Below the pieces are notes generated by a model that searched no databases, was not told the origin of the DNA, and saw only the letters and a list, made by a program, of their open reading frames with translations. This document shows positions 54,301 through 64,000 of a stretch of DNA of 64,000 nucleotides, piece after piece. Origin of the DNA: Fallopia convolvulus (Eukaryota > Streptophyta > Magnoliopsida > Caryophyllales > Polygonaceae); contig OZ024737.1 of the NCBI GenBank assembly GCA_964016875.1, positions 35,589,683-35,653,682 on the forward strand. The letters run 5' to 3'. Position 1 is the first letter of the stretch, and the number at the start of each line of letters is the position of its first letter. Made by a program: the position numbers and the translations under genes.

Positions 54301-54783
54301 CAAAAAGCAAGGTGCGGTAAAAAAATATGTAATTAAGAAGATAATAAACCTTAAAATTAAAAATAAATAAGATTTAAGAGACAATTGTGCTATTTTTTTT
54401 AAAGAACAATTATGAAATCAATTGTAAGAACTAGTAAAGATTGAGCGATTGAGAATTGAGAGGGCTTTGTAAACTTGAGAGATTGAGAGATATTGGTAAT
54501 GTGGGTGAGAATGAGATCATGTAGTGGATATTTATATAAGAAATTTATCAACTAGCCGTTGCAATTATGAACTAGCCGTTGGCATTTAAACCAAAACCGC
54601 GACCGCGGCTTGGGAACCGCGATCGCGGTTTTGGTTTTTGCCAAAACTCGAGCATTCTGTTGAACAAACTGCGACCGCAAATCTCAGGTCGCGGTTTCAG
54701 ATTTGGTTCAAAAAAAATAGTCATTACCTCCCGGTTCCGGAACTGACGGTTCACCGGTTCCGTTGAACCGGAACCCAGATCTA
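51378..54783 (-). mobile_element. Decayed hAT DNA transposon
   Basis: The ends are TAGACCTGGGT (51378-51388) and, read on the minus strand, TAGATCTGGGT (54783-54773), 10 of 11 matching. They are flanked by near-identical 8-bp target duplications GTTGGTTG (51370-51377) and GTTGGATG (54784-54791). Subterminal sequence is rich in GGTTCCGG and CCGCGATCGCGG words. Length 3406 bp. The transposase inside is broken, so the element is inactive. Confidence 0.85.
51824..54272 (-). pseudogene. hAT transposase, multiply disrupted
   Basis: Minus-strand order: a BED zinc finger at 53917-54189 (KFKVHCNYCPKHYTWLSGSGYETLSNHVKKAHPDK); the central domain at 52532-53053 (YHILNLCVKDGLN, RTFPKDVFYHWNSTF, LEVLKIFHDATLTFS); a CVFDPRFKM region at 52308-52535; and the C-terminal dimerisation domain (FDILAWWKTHKKTFPTLVKIA at 52036-52350, then EQTFSEGGHVLDAKQSSL in a second frame at 51824-52132). 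The layout is that of plant RICESLEEPER/Ac-like proteins. Frameshifts and stops separate all four parts, and 53165-53560 is rearranged. Confidence 0.85.
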
Positions 54784-54791
54784 GTTGGATG

Positions 54792-56390
54792 CAAGTAAAT
54801 TTTTGTTCGTTGTTATCATTGGAACAACGCAAATATACAAAATTATTAAATATGGAATGTGGAAAAGGAGGAGATGAGCTAGGGTTAAGAAGGTGCATAT
54901 GGCAGTTCGAAGTTTGTCTAAATGTCCAAGTAAATTTAATCAGAAATAGATGATTTTATGTAATATCATGAGGTCCTCATTTTGACTCACATGGGTAGTG
55001 CTCAAGACCAAAAATATAAGAGATAGATTTTATTTATATGGATAGCTTATGTTTGGAAATTAACTGATCCATTAGGATTTGATGATGAAAAACCTCGTGG
55101 GTTGTATGTTTTGTACTTGAAAGTGTTTCAAATATGAAAGATCAAAGAAAAGGATGATAGGATCCGTCGTCAAGCCTTAAGGAACGGACAAAACAAGAAA
55201 GCAACTTTTTGTGTTCATTGGTCCTAGAGGAACAATGCGAAAGCGCATGATGCTAAAACTGGAAGGCGACAACAAGGACATGCATGTGTCTTCCGAGTGG
55301 TCAAAGGTGGTTGAGGATAAAGATATACTTGGTGCTCAATGAACAAGAGGCAACTGAGTATAAAGAAGATTTAGATAGATTTTATATTTATGGATAGTAA
55401 TTCTAGAAAGATAAAATCTATGTAAATATATATCTTATCTTATATTTATTGATAGAATATATAATTGTTCTAATATATGAGTATACATATAAGGTGTATC
55501 TAGTTAGAAAAATGTTACGTTGATCCTGTCTCGACCTTTCGATTTCCCCTATCTTCAATAGATACTTGAGAGTTTGTGCGATCAAGTAGGAGAAGAACAC
55601 AATAGAAACTTGACTAAGTTGTGTACGAAGTTAAGTTCGTTGGTCGAGTTTGCTAGGCTAAGTTCGTAGAAGTCATCCGACACTTAAGAACAAGAGTTCA
55701 TAGTACTAGGAGTTGTGTACACCTAGAAACGATTGTTCGCATTTGTAAGTTTGATTCTACTAATAAAGATAGCAAATGTGATTTGAAAATACTCGTTACA
55801 TTGTTACTTGTTTTGTTAAATTTCGTTGCTTAGTTCACTGATCGTAGGAAAAGTGCACTACGAACTAAAAAAAGCGCATTCGTCTCACGTTTTAATATAA
55901 GAATTTGATTCAGTTCGTAGTAAAAGTACATCCGTCTCACGTTTTAAGATAAGAGTTTGGCTTCAAAATAAATATAAAAAGTGCACTTTCACGGAATAAA
56001 ATCACATTCATTAAACTAAAGATATAAAAATGTATTTAATCCGTCTAGTATATCGAATTAGAACAAATTTACGTATAAAAAATCAAAATGAAAAATTAAA
56101 ACCATGTTTTGGACAGGAAAAATGGAAGAATAAAAGCCATGTGTTAAGAATTAAGATATCATCAAAGCCACCAAAAAACACCGGTCTCTCCTTTTTCCTC
56201 GTTTAATCGACGAAGAACGGCGGAGACTAGCACAAGGCGCGCTCCACCATTGGTTTTTGGAGAATTCCTTTCTCTGCCCCTCCGCGGATTTTGCTCTTCT
56301 GTTGGATGAACAGCAGACGAAATCCCAATACATTAAGCACAATTTCTCCGAAACCAAATTCATCGTCAAACAAAACGATCCATTTTGCCA
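54792..56390. other. AT-rich intergenic, no gene
   Basis: Dispersed-repeat-like sequence near 55055-55155 (see 50265). The remainder shows no family signature. Confidence 0.5.
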
Positions 56391-56486
56391 CCCTCTTATC
56401 GAAGGTGGCTTCTTTTGTTGATTTGATTTTCGACCTCTGAAGTTTTCTCGATCAATCACCCTTTCTCTGCGCAAGTTTGAAAATCT

Positions 56487-57102
56487 GTGAGTTCCGTTTA
56501 ATTCCCCCGTCTTGTTCTTGACTTTTTTTTTTATTATGCTTTGTCAAAGAATTGTTGGTTCTACCGAAAACACCTGTTTATATGAGTTCTTTTTTCTTCT
56601 TATAATCAATTTCTTCATTCTTTTAGTTCGCTTAATTTTGCCTCTCATGAATATGGCATCGTAGTGCAGTAGTACGTTTATGGTCATTTTGGAGATGATA
56701 ATTTCCCCTTGGCTTAACTGCTTAAGCTTAATTTTCATACCATTGGAGAAGGCTTGAATTTGAGTTGGAAACATATATTTTGGTGGTTTTGGTCTTATTC
56801 ATGTGCATTCACAACTTCATATCTGGAGGTGGTGATTTCTTTGATGTGGTGTGTAATCTATAGTTTGGATATGGGGCTAAATATAGTTTTCCCTTGTGAA
56901 GTTCTGCTGGAGATAAGATGCAAAAACATATTTACATTTAAGTTTTCCTTTTTTTTTGTGGAGGTCCTTGATGTTGTTGTCAGGAAGCTAGGATACATTA
57001 GTAATTACATGCTTCAGATTGACCTCTTAAATTTAAGGAAAGATACGAGCTTTTTGATCTGTTACGTATTTGGGTTTGCCCTGATGTGGATGCTCTTCTC
57101 AG
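56487..57102 (+). other. Probable 5' UTR intron of the MA3 gene
   Basis: GTGAGT donor at 56487 and TTCTCAG acceptor at 57096-57102, five bases ahead of the chosen ATG at 57107. Inferred from splice-site quality and position only. Confidence 0.5.
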
Positions 57103-57106
57103 GGTC

Positions 57107-59489
57107 ATGGACTTCACAGAAAGTGTTGATTCTCACTCTAGCTCCTCAGTAAAATTTTCTCCCTATTCCTCTCAAGAATCAACAAGGTCACAACCCATAA
57201 ATGGTAGGGGAGCAGCAAATGGAGCACTTATGAAGCATGATCAACATTCAATTGAAAAAGATGGGTGCGCGGAGAAAGGTATTTCATGTTTAGCCTCTAA
57301 AATGAGATTTCTATGTACATTAGGGACTGTGAAAGTTCTGTATAATTTCAACTATTTCTCCCCCTTCAATGTGAATCTGTTGATTGCCTTTTGCAACATT
57401 GTCCTTTCATCTAATAATTAAGTACTCTTGCAGGAGTAACAATCAAGAAAGACACTTCAATTTTTGATCGTTGTGATAATAATTGTAGCAATAACGAGGT
57501 CCATATCTTCAACACCCTCTTTCACTGTCTTGGATGGCTAATGCATACATATTACCACTGATTAAAAAAGTACTTTTGATTTGATAATTTTCCATAATTT
57601 TGTGATTTAGGGGTTCCTTGTAGTAGGATGGTAACATAGAACTGTTGATGCAGGAAAAGAACTTTGCGAATCCGAACAAAGAAGCCAAAGCATTTCAGGA
57701 TTACAAAAAGAAAGTTACAGCTATCATCGAGGAGTATTTTATCTGTGATGACATCTCTTCTACTGTAAATGAGTTAACTGATGTTGGCATGCCTAACTAT
57801 CATTACTATTTTGCTAAGAAGTTGGTTTCGGTTGCAATGGATAGACGTGACAGAGAGAAAGAAATGGCTGCTGTCTTGCTATCCTCAATTTATGCTGATG
57901 TGATTGATCCTTCACAAGTCTATCAAGGTTTCTGCAACTTGGTTGAATCTGCAGATGACTTGGTTGTGGATATACCTGATGTGGTTGAAGTTCTTGCTGT
58001 ATTTATAGCTAGAGCAGTTGTTGATGATATCCTTCCTCCTGCATTCTTAACTAAACAGATGGAATGTTTATCTGAAGACTCAAAAGGAAGAGAAGTTTTA
58101 AGAAGAGCTGAGAAATGCTATCTTTCGACCCCTTGCCGTGGAGAAGTAATTGAGCAAAAATGGGGAAGTGCCCAGAGTAAGACTGTTGAAAATGTGAGGG
58201 AAAAGATTAGAAAATTGTTGAACGAGTATGTAGTTAGCTGTGACAAGAAGGAGACTTTCAGGTGTATTAAGGATCTACATGTCCCATTCTTTCACCATGA
58301 AATAGTTAAGCAAGCCCTTGTATTGGCAATGGAGAAGCGGAAATTTGAGGGGCGAATTCTGGAACTACTCAAGGTGACTGAAGAAGAAGGGTTGATCAAT
58401 TCAAGTCAAATGTCAAAAGGGTTTGGTAGATTGATTGACAATATTGATGACTTATCCCTAGATATCCCAGATGCGAAAGGAATATTACAGTCATTGATTT
58501 CCAAAGCTGCATTAGAAGGATGGCTTCATGCTTCTTCATTAAAGCCACTTGCAAATGAGCCTAATAAGAGATATTTAGAAGATACAACTGTGAAGTCCTT
58601 GAAGATGAAGGCTCAAGGTATAGTTCAGGAGTATTTCTTGTCCGGTGATATATCAGAAGTTTGTAATTCACTTGAATGTGAGGATTTAACAACTTCTTCT
58701 GAACTCAATACAATATTCATTAAGCGGTTGATCAATCTAGCCATGGACCGTAAAAAGAGGGAGAAGGAAATGGCATCTGTTTTGCTGTCGTCCTTGTGTT
58801 TACCCGCAGACGACGTTATAAATGGCTTTGTGATGTTAATTGAGTCTGCAGATGACACTGCCCTGGACAACCCAGTAGTTGTTGAGGATCTTGCCATGTT
58901 TCTTGCAAGAGCGGTTGTAGATGAAGTGATTGCACCATCTCACTTAAAAGAAATAAAGAACTATTGTTCAGGGTCAGATTCGATTGGAAACAAAGTAATT
59001 CCAATGGCAAATTCACTTTTGAACGCTCATCTTGCTGCAGAACGTATTCTAAGAAGCTGGGGTGGTGGAGGCAATGGCAGCATTGGATGGGTAATTGAGG
59101 ATGTGAAGGAGAAAATTGGGAGGCTCGTTGAGGAGTACGAGTGTGGAGGCGGGTTTAAGGAAGCGTATCATTGTATAAAGGAATTAGGCATGCCTTTTTT
59201 CCACCATGAGATCGTCAAGAAAGTGATAGTGGCGTTGATAGAGAAGAAAAATGAGAGATTATGGGGGTTTCTTGATGAGTGTTCTAATTCAGGGCTGATT
59301 ACCATGAATCAGATGACTAAGGGATTTGGGAGAGTCGTTGAGTCGCTCGATGACTTGGTGTTAGACGTGCCTTATGCCAGACAGACGTTTTTAGATTATG
59401 CTGAGAAAGCCAAGGCTGCTGGCTGGCTGGACCCGTCGTTTTCTTTCCCTAAGCAGGGACATGTTGTAGAAAATGGATTTGTTTCATAA
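57107..59489 (+). CDS. MRF: MA3-domain translation regulatory factor (four MA3 domains)
   Basis: Exons 57107-57278, 57434-57498 and 57654-59489 join in phase to 690 aa. The N-terminus is Ser-rich (MDFTESVDSHSSSS). Four MA3 domains follow at about residues 93-210, 255-370, 391-505 and 560-675. The first and third share the YFAKKLVSVAMDRRDREKEMA / IKRLINLAMDRKKREKEMA signature, and the second and fourth share VPFFHHEIVK / MPFFHHEIVK. This tetra-MA3 architecture defines plant MRF proteins (PDCD4 relatives, including ECIP1) that bind eIF4A and tune translation under energy stress downstream of TOR. Length matches the family. Cytoplasmic; no signal or membrane segment. Paralogue number (MRF1-4) not decided. 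Confidence 0.95.
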
Positions 59490-61111
59490 GATTGAGGTTT
59501 GCATTCAGCATTTGTCATACAAAAAAGTTTTTTTTTTTTTTTTGTTATTTGAAAACCACACATGGATAGGATTTGGAACACACCAAGTTTGATATATTTA
59601 GAGGCTCTTCATGATAGCATGATTTGCATTTTTCTCATAATTTTATAGACTTGCTAAATTTTGCCACATAACTTGCATGAACTAAGAGTTGAATGAATCA
59701 CATGCGTTAAATTATTTGTTTTTACTAGCATTCTTACATTGATAGGCTTTTTTTAAGGACTTACAATGCATTGATAGACTTGGTTTGGTATTAAACATAA
59801 AAGATGGCCTTACTTTCATCAAATGAATTGTATAACCTAATCTAGAATGAAGGATAAATGATACAAAATCACCCTTAATTCAAACCACCTTGCATAAAAT
59901 TATCTTTTGTTATTGATATTTGTAAAAACAAAACATGAGTATTGTAATGTTAGCAAAGTTAAGTGGTGGGTTTGTGCAAAGTAAGACATATAATGGGTGG
60001 TTTTGTGTACTTTCACTCTATAAACTATACAATTTCTATGATGTTACAGGCGTTCCATTATTCCAGTCTTTTGTCTTGCGTGTTCAGAAAACTACATCTG
60101 TACAGAGAAAGTCCCACAGTTTTGTTTTTAGGTAATTTTCAATACTAAAGCTTACTCAACAAAGGAGCGCATTTACTCGGATTCCTTGTTGAAGGTATTT
60201 TTAGTGGCTATCCAGGCAAGTTTCAGAGATGCAAATGCATGGTTTTTCAAAGTGTCTTTTCCAAACACAAGCCACAAAGAGCGTCCACGTGACCACATCA
60301 CTGGCTCAGGCTGGCCTTTTAGCCTTAGACATCTAGCTTCTTGTTCTTGCATGCACTAGCAGCAGCAACAACAACTTTTAACTCTTTTCAGATTTTTGTT
60401 TTGACTTTATTTGCTTCTGGATTTGAGCTGTATCAGAGCAGCAACAGATGAGTATGCTTTTCAATTTGCTAACTGGAAATTGTAAGCTTGATTCTGTCTC
60501 TTGAGCAATAATACACATTGGTTTTCCAATATATGATCAAGTTTGTTTGTTTGTTTGTTCATTCATCAACTCTACTAGAAAATACAAGCACTGCTGATTC
60601 TAACAAAGTTATTTTCTTTAGAAGGGCTGCACACTTAAAATCAGCCTAAACAAATCCACTGAAATAACATTCTACAATTTATCTGTTCATCTTAAAACAC
60701 TGTCCTCTAATTTGGAAGCTGGAAATGATCCAAAAGCATATTACACAACTCAAGTGGAAGACACTGAATCTCCTGGACTGCTGAGGTTGATTTTTCTTTG
60801 AGAGACAGTAAAAGATAAAATATGCACCAAAAGGGGGGAAATTCCACACGAGCACCTTCTCTAGACATTTAATGGGATCTAAATGTTCGACTTCAGCAGA
60901 GAAAGCAAGAATTACATCAGAATGTAAGTTACAAATAAAACAATAACTGTGCAAAAATTACATTCAGAATATAAGAAACAAAGCAAGAGCTAGATGGTTC
61001 CTGCCTTCTATGGCAGCATATCCATCACTTTCAAGTATATATCTGAAAGTGTCAAGTTCTCGAGTTGATTCCAAGACATCAAAGTCTGCAAGCCCTTCGA
61101 GAAAGGATGGA
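59490..61111. other. Convergent intergenic region, 3' UTRs
   Basis: Lies between the MRF stop and the membrin stop. It holds a long T-run (59526-59544). No gene or repeat recognised. Confidence 0.55.
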
Positions 61112-63360
61112 TCAATGGGTCCACCTCCAGAAAAAAATTACAACTACAATTGTAAGGATCATGCCAACATACTTGATCCGTGTATCCACTCTGTTGCGCC
61201 TCTCAATGAGCCTTAGTACAGAGTTTGAAAGACCCACAGTATTTAGGATGTCAAGTGCCTTCCGCTGTGCACTCTGCAAAATATATAGTAAAATAATAAT
61301 CAATTGGCTCTTTTTCTTCCTTTTTGTCTTAATGAGTGAAGAGGGGAGGCGTTAGATAAATGCTATTAATCGAAGGCATTAATTTACATTCACCATGATT
61401 ATTTGTACCCTCACATCAATCATCAAAGGTGTTATAATTACAATATAAGCTACTATAATCGTCACATTCCCTGCAATAAAATTTGGAATGGAGGCACCAC
61501 ATAACTGTGGTTCTGGCATACCATATCATTCAAACCTGAACAAAATACTGGTTATGCTTCATTCCTTAGTCTGTTACTGGATTTGTAGCAAAATGTACAA
61601 TTCTGAGGAGTATTTTTACTAAATGAAATAAGTCAAAAGTCTGCACAATTCAATTATAATTCTTTAGCAATTACTGTTTCACACTTGAAGATCAGGAATT
61701 TGTTTAAAAGTGCAAAATTTTAGAGGTATTTGAAGCTCCATATATTACAAGACAGGTTCCTCTGTGGAACAGGTCAAATAACAGAAATTGCCGTGCCAGT
61801 AACACAAAATTATTGTGCATGATGAAATCCTAATGGCTGCTTTGTAATTCATTAAGCTGAAGAAAACACAAGTAAAGCGTACCTTCATGTGTTCTCTTTG
61901 CTCAGAAAATTTAGACAGGATAGCCACACCAGTTGAGTAAGCTTCTTCCATCATCCTGGCAGAATTCCGGGCTGACTGCATAGCTTGTGCTTCATCGTCA
62001 AAAATTCTCAAAACATGAGCAGAATCACCATTCTGAAAGGAGCAATGAAAAACCATAAATAAGTAATTAGAAAGTGCAACAGTAGTATAATACAAACTTT
62101 TCGTGAAAGCATACCACTCTGCCAAGCAATTCTGCCCTCTCTCTGGCTTCCTGTGTGCGCCTCTGATTCCTTAGGAAGTACTTGTCTAGACTTTCTTTCA
62201 GTGAATCTGCCTCTTCAGCAACTTGTTCCACCTTTCTGTGCCAAAAGAACAAGCATCACACCCTATTTAGTAGAGGTATTGTATTCCCCAATCCCCCCGG
62301 TAAGAGTACTTAGAGTTTAGAGGCCAATGGAAAACCATTTTATATCTCATTTGAGAAGATGATTAATACAATTTACAACTCAGTATCCCACTCAAATTCA
62401 CAGCATAATGCATATTTGTGCCTAAAAAGATCCTCCTTCTCCAGTTACAAGTATTACTAAAGTTGTGTCATCCCACTGTTTGCAATCATTCCACCCATAC
62501 AAACAAGAAAAGCTCAATCTCATAGTTAGCAGCTACGTATATTAGATTCTATTAGTCCTCACCACCCGTATGTATCATCATCAGACCTTACAAGCTTGTC
62601 AAATCCTCTGCTTCAATTTATTCTCTCTACAGTTACTAGCAAGAGAAAATCAAGACAACATTCATCTCCATTTTGGAGATAAGCTGGTGAGTTGGCCAAA
62701 CAAAAAGATGGAACTATTATGCCAAGCATTATAGCTAGCGAAAGAAACTACTACAAACATTAGTAGGCCGGTTAATCAACTTACCACATTCGCCCTATAT
62801 TAATTGGTACTATGCGAGCACAAAAACAGCTTAAGATCACCCAAAGATACTACTAGGAACCTTTGTTTCTGGCATTCGACCTAGATGTCCGAATTAAATT
62901 AACTCTAATTCAACGCAAAGAGCTGACGAGTAAACAATCATCAATCACCTTACGATCATCAACAATTTATAGCATTTTCGAAAAAATTTCAGGGAATAGC
63001 GACCAAATTTAACAAAGAAAACCAGCTAATCAACTATTGAGAGAGATATTCAGCTCAAACAAGAGACAGATCAAACCTTTTCCATAGATCGCGCTGGGAT
63101 TTAACGGGAATGGAGCGCCACATATGATCCATCTCAGCACAGAGAGATTGGAGCTGAGATATATCTCTCTTGATCGCAAATGAGAGCTCCGGTGAATCAA
63201 GACCGACGGTTCCGGCGCCAGGAACGGCAATCGAAACGGAGGATGACGATTCGAGGCGTTCAAGCCTCTCAAGGCCATCTCTGGTTTTGAGCAGCAATCT
63301 CTTAGAATTCTGGTACACATCTGACAAAGTACCTCCTCCTCTCCCTCCCTCCATTGCCAT
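61112..63360 (-). CDS. MEMB11: Membrin, Golgi Qb-SNARE
   Basis: Exons 63360-63077, 62235-62115, 62032-61883 and 61273-61112, with GT..AG introns and matching phases, give 238 aa. The N-terminal part has GGGTLSDVYQNSKRLLLKTRDGLERLERLESS and DHMWRSIPVKSQRDLWKRKVEQV. The SNARE motif includes AQRKALDILNTVGLSNSVLRLIERRNRVDTRIKYVG. A C-terminal anchor (MILTIVVVIFFWRW) follows. Membrin works with SYP31, BET1-like and SEC22 SNAREs in ER-to-Golgi traffic. The start at 63360 (MAMEGGRGGG) fits the family; the codon at 63375 in the same frame is GTG, not ATG. MEMB11 and MEMB12 cannot be separated here. Confidence 0.95.
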
Positions 63361-63791
63361 CTCGATCCAGTTCACCGATCTGCCTTCCGGGAAAAAAACC
63401 TAATTCCAAAGAAACCTTCTTCCCGCTTCTTCGATCGCACTCACTTCTGTAGCAAAGTATAAACCGCAAGAAGAGTCCGAGTGCGTTGAGAGTTAAGACC
63501 CTCCACATCATCCATCCAATAGCAAGTAGCCACGTAGTTATTCTTTCTCCTCCATTAAGCTGCCACGAAGGCTATGCAGGTACAGTAAAGAGCTTGATCC
63601 CTAAATTTTAGCCTTTTTTTCATGAAATTTAAAATTTTGGACTATTTGTCACAATTATTCCAAAAAGAGATTATTTTCTGCAATTTTCGGAAAGTTGATT
63701 AACCTATTTTTGAGAATTGCCCTGTGCACTTCCTCCATTTCTCTCTCGCTCTTTCTCTTCCTCTCTCCGGTGCTCCCAAATCAAGAGAACA
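63361..63791. promoter_or_regulatory. Shared head-to-head promoter region
   Basis: 431 bp separate the membrin start (minus) from the next start (plus). A CT-rich stretch (63730-63775) lies just before the plus-strand ATG. No clear TATA box serves either gene, consistent with a compact housekeeping-type bidirectional promoter. Confidence 0.45.
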
Positions 63792-64000
63792 ATGCATCGG
63801 CGGCTGTCACCCTCTCTTCTCAAATTCCTTTTCCAACGCCCCCTTCAACAACTCCCATCCGCCAAATCTTCCCTTCTCTCCCGATCACTCCTAACAATCT
63901 CGTCTCGAACAAATCCACCCTCCAATCAATTCATCTTCAAAACTCGCCAATTTCATGCTGCTCAGAGCTCACTTTCCTTTTCTTCCTCCTCAGAAACCCG
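63792..64000 (+). CDS. 5' end of a probable organelle-targeted protein (partial)
   Basis: ATG at 63792 opens a frame that continues past the window edge (69 codons visible). The product begins MHRRLSPSLLKFLFQRPL and is rich in Ser, Arg, Leu and Pro with almost no acidic residues before the last few codons, ending near FHAAQSSLSFSSSSE. This is the composition of a mitochondrial presequence. The mature protein is outside the window, so its function cannot be stated. Confidence 0.6.
   Translation, partial: MHRRLSPSLLKFLFQRPLQQLPSAKSSLLSRSLLTISSRTNPPSNQFIFKTRQFHAAQSSLSFSSSSET

Noticed and set aside
56151..56474. 107-codon minus-strand open frame
   Set aside because: Antisense to the probable 5' UTR of the MA3 gene, with no recognisable motif.

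Overview
The window is nuclear DNA of a flowering plant. The evidence is multi-exon genes with GT..AG introns, plant-only families (membrane-tethered NAC factor, laccase, PGIP, quadruple-MA3 MRF) and dense plant transposons. A fragment of a TS-type SINE with a TTG tail hints at an asterid (lamiid), but the species cannot be named from sequence alone.

Layout. 1-5600 is AT-rich, repeat-laden DNA with a SINE and a deleted copia element (3433-5584). 5813-19909 is a tandem cluster of three polygalacturonase-inhibitor (PGIP) loci, all on the minus strand. The first is a pseudogene split by an apparently intact Ty1/copia element (6299-11252, target duplication AGGGC). The second is a PGIP with one intron (13392-14526). 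The third is an intronless, intact PGIP (18878-19909). Between the second and third sits a young gag-only LTR retrotransposon (15251-18515). 20000-24350 is AT-rich with a candidate Helitron, a MITE and a copia gag remnant.

24580-36484 holds DNA polymerase delta small subunit (POLD4-like, plus strand), a broken and a complete Gfo/Idh/MocA oxidoreductase (minus), and a five-exon NAC factor with a C-terminal membrane anchor (minus). 37150-46000 is a repeat block: gypsy remnant, CACTA fragment with palindromic subterminal repeats, LTR fragment, several SINEs and a CGGGTT-rich repeat. 46074-49858 is a six-exon laccase (minus). 50690-54783 is a LINE RNase H fragment next to a decayed hAT element with recognisable ends. 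57107-59489 is a four-MA3-domain translation regulator (plus). 61112-63360 is the Golgi Qb-SNARE membrin (minus), head to head with the start of a probable organellar protein gene running off the right edge.

How the genes relate. The PGIPs (apoplastic pectinase inhibitors) form a real local gene family shaped by duplication, intron difference and retrotransposon insertion. The other host genes are functionally unrelated neighbours. The most unusual object is the gag-only LTR element. Its gag reading frame runs about 510 nt into the U3 part of the 3' LTR. There it encodes a tail of GAP motifs spaced only in multiples of three bases, and the same DNA holds a perfect four-unit heat-shock element in a 20-bp palindrome upstream of the LTR TATA box.
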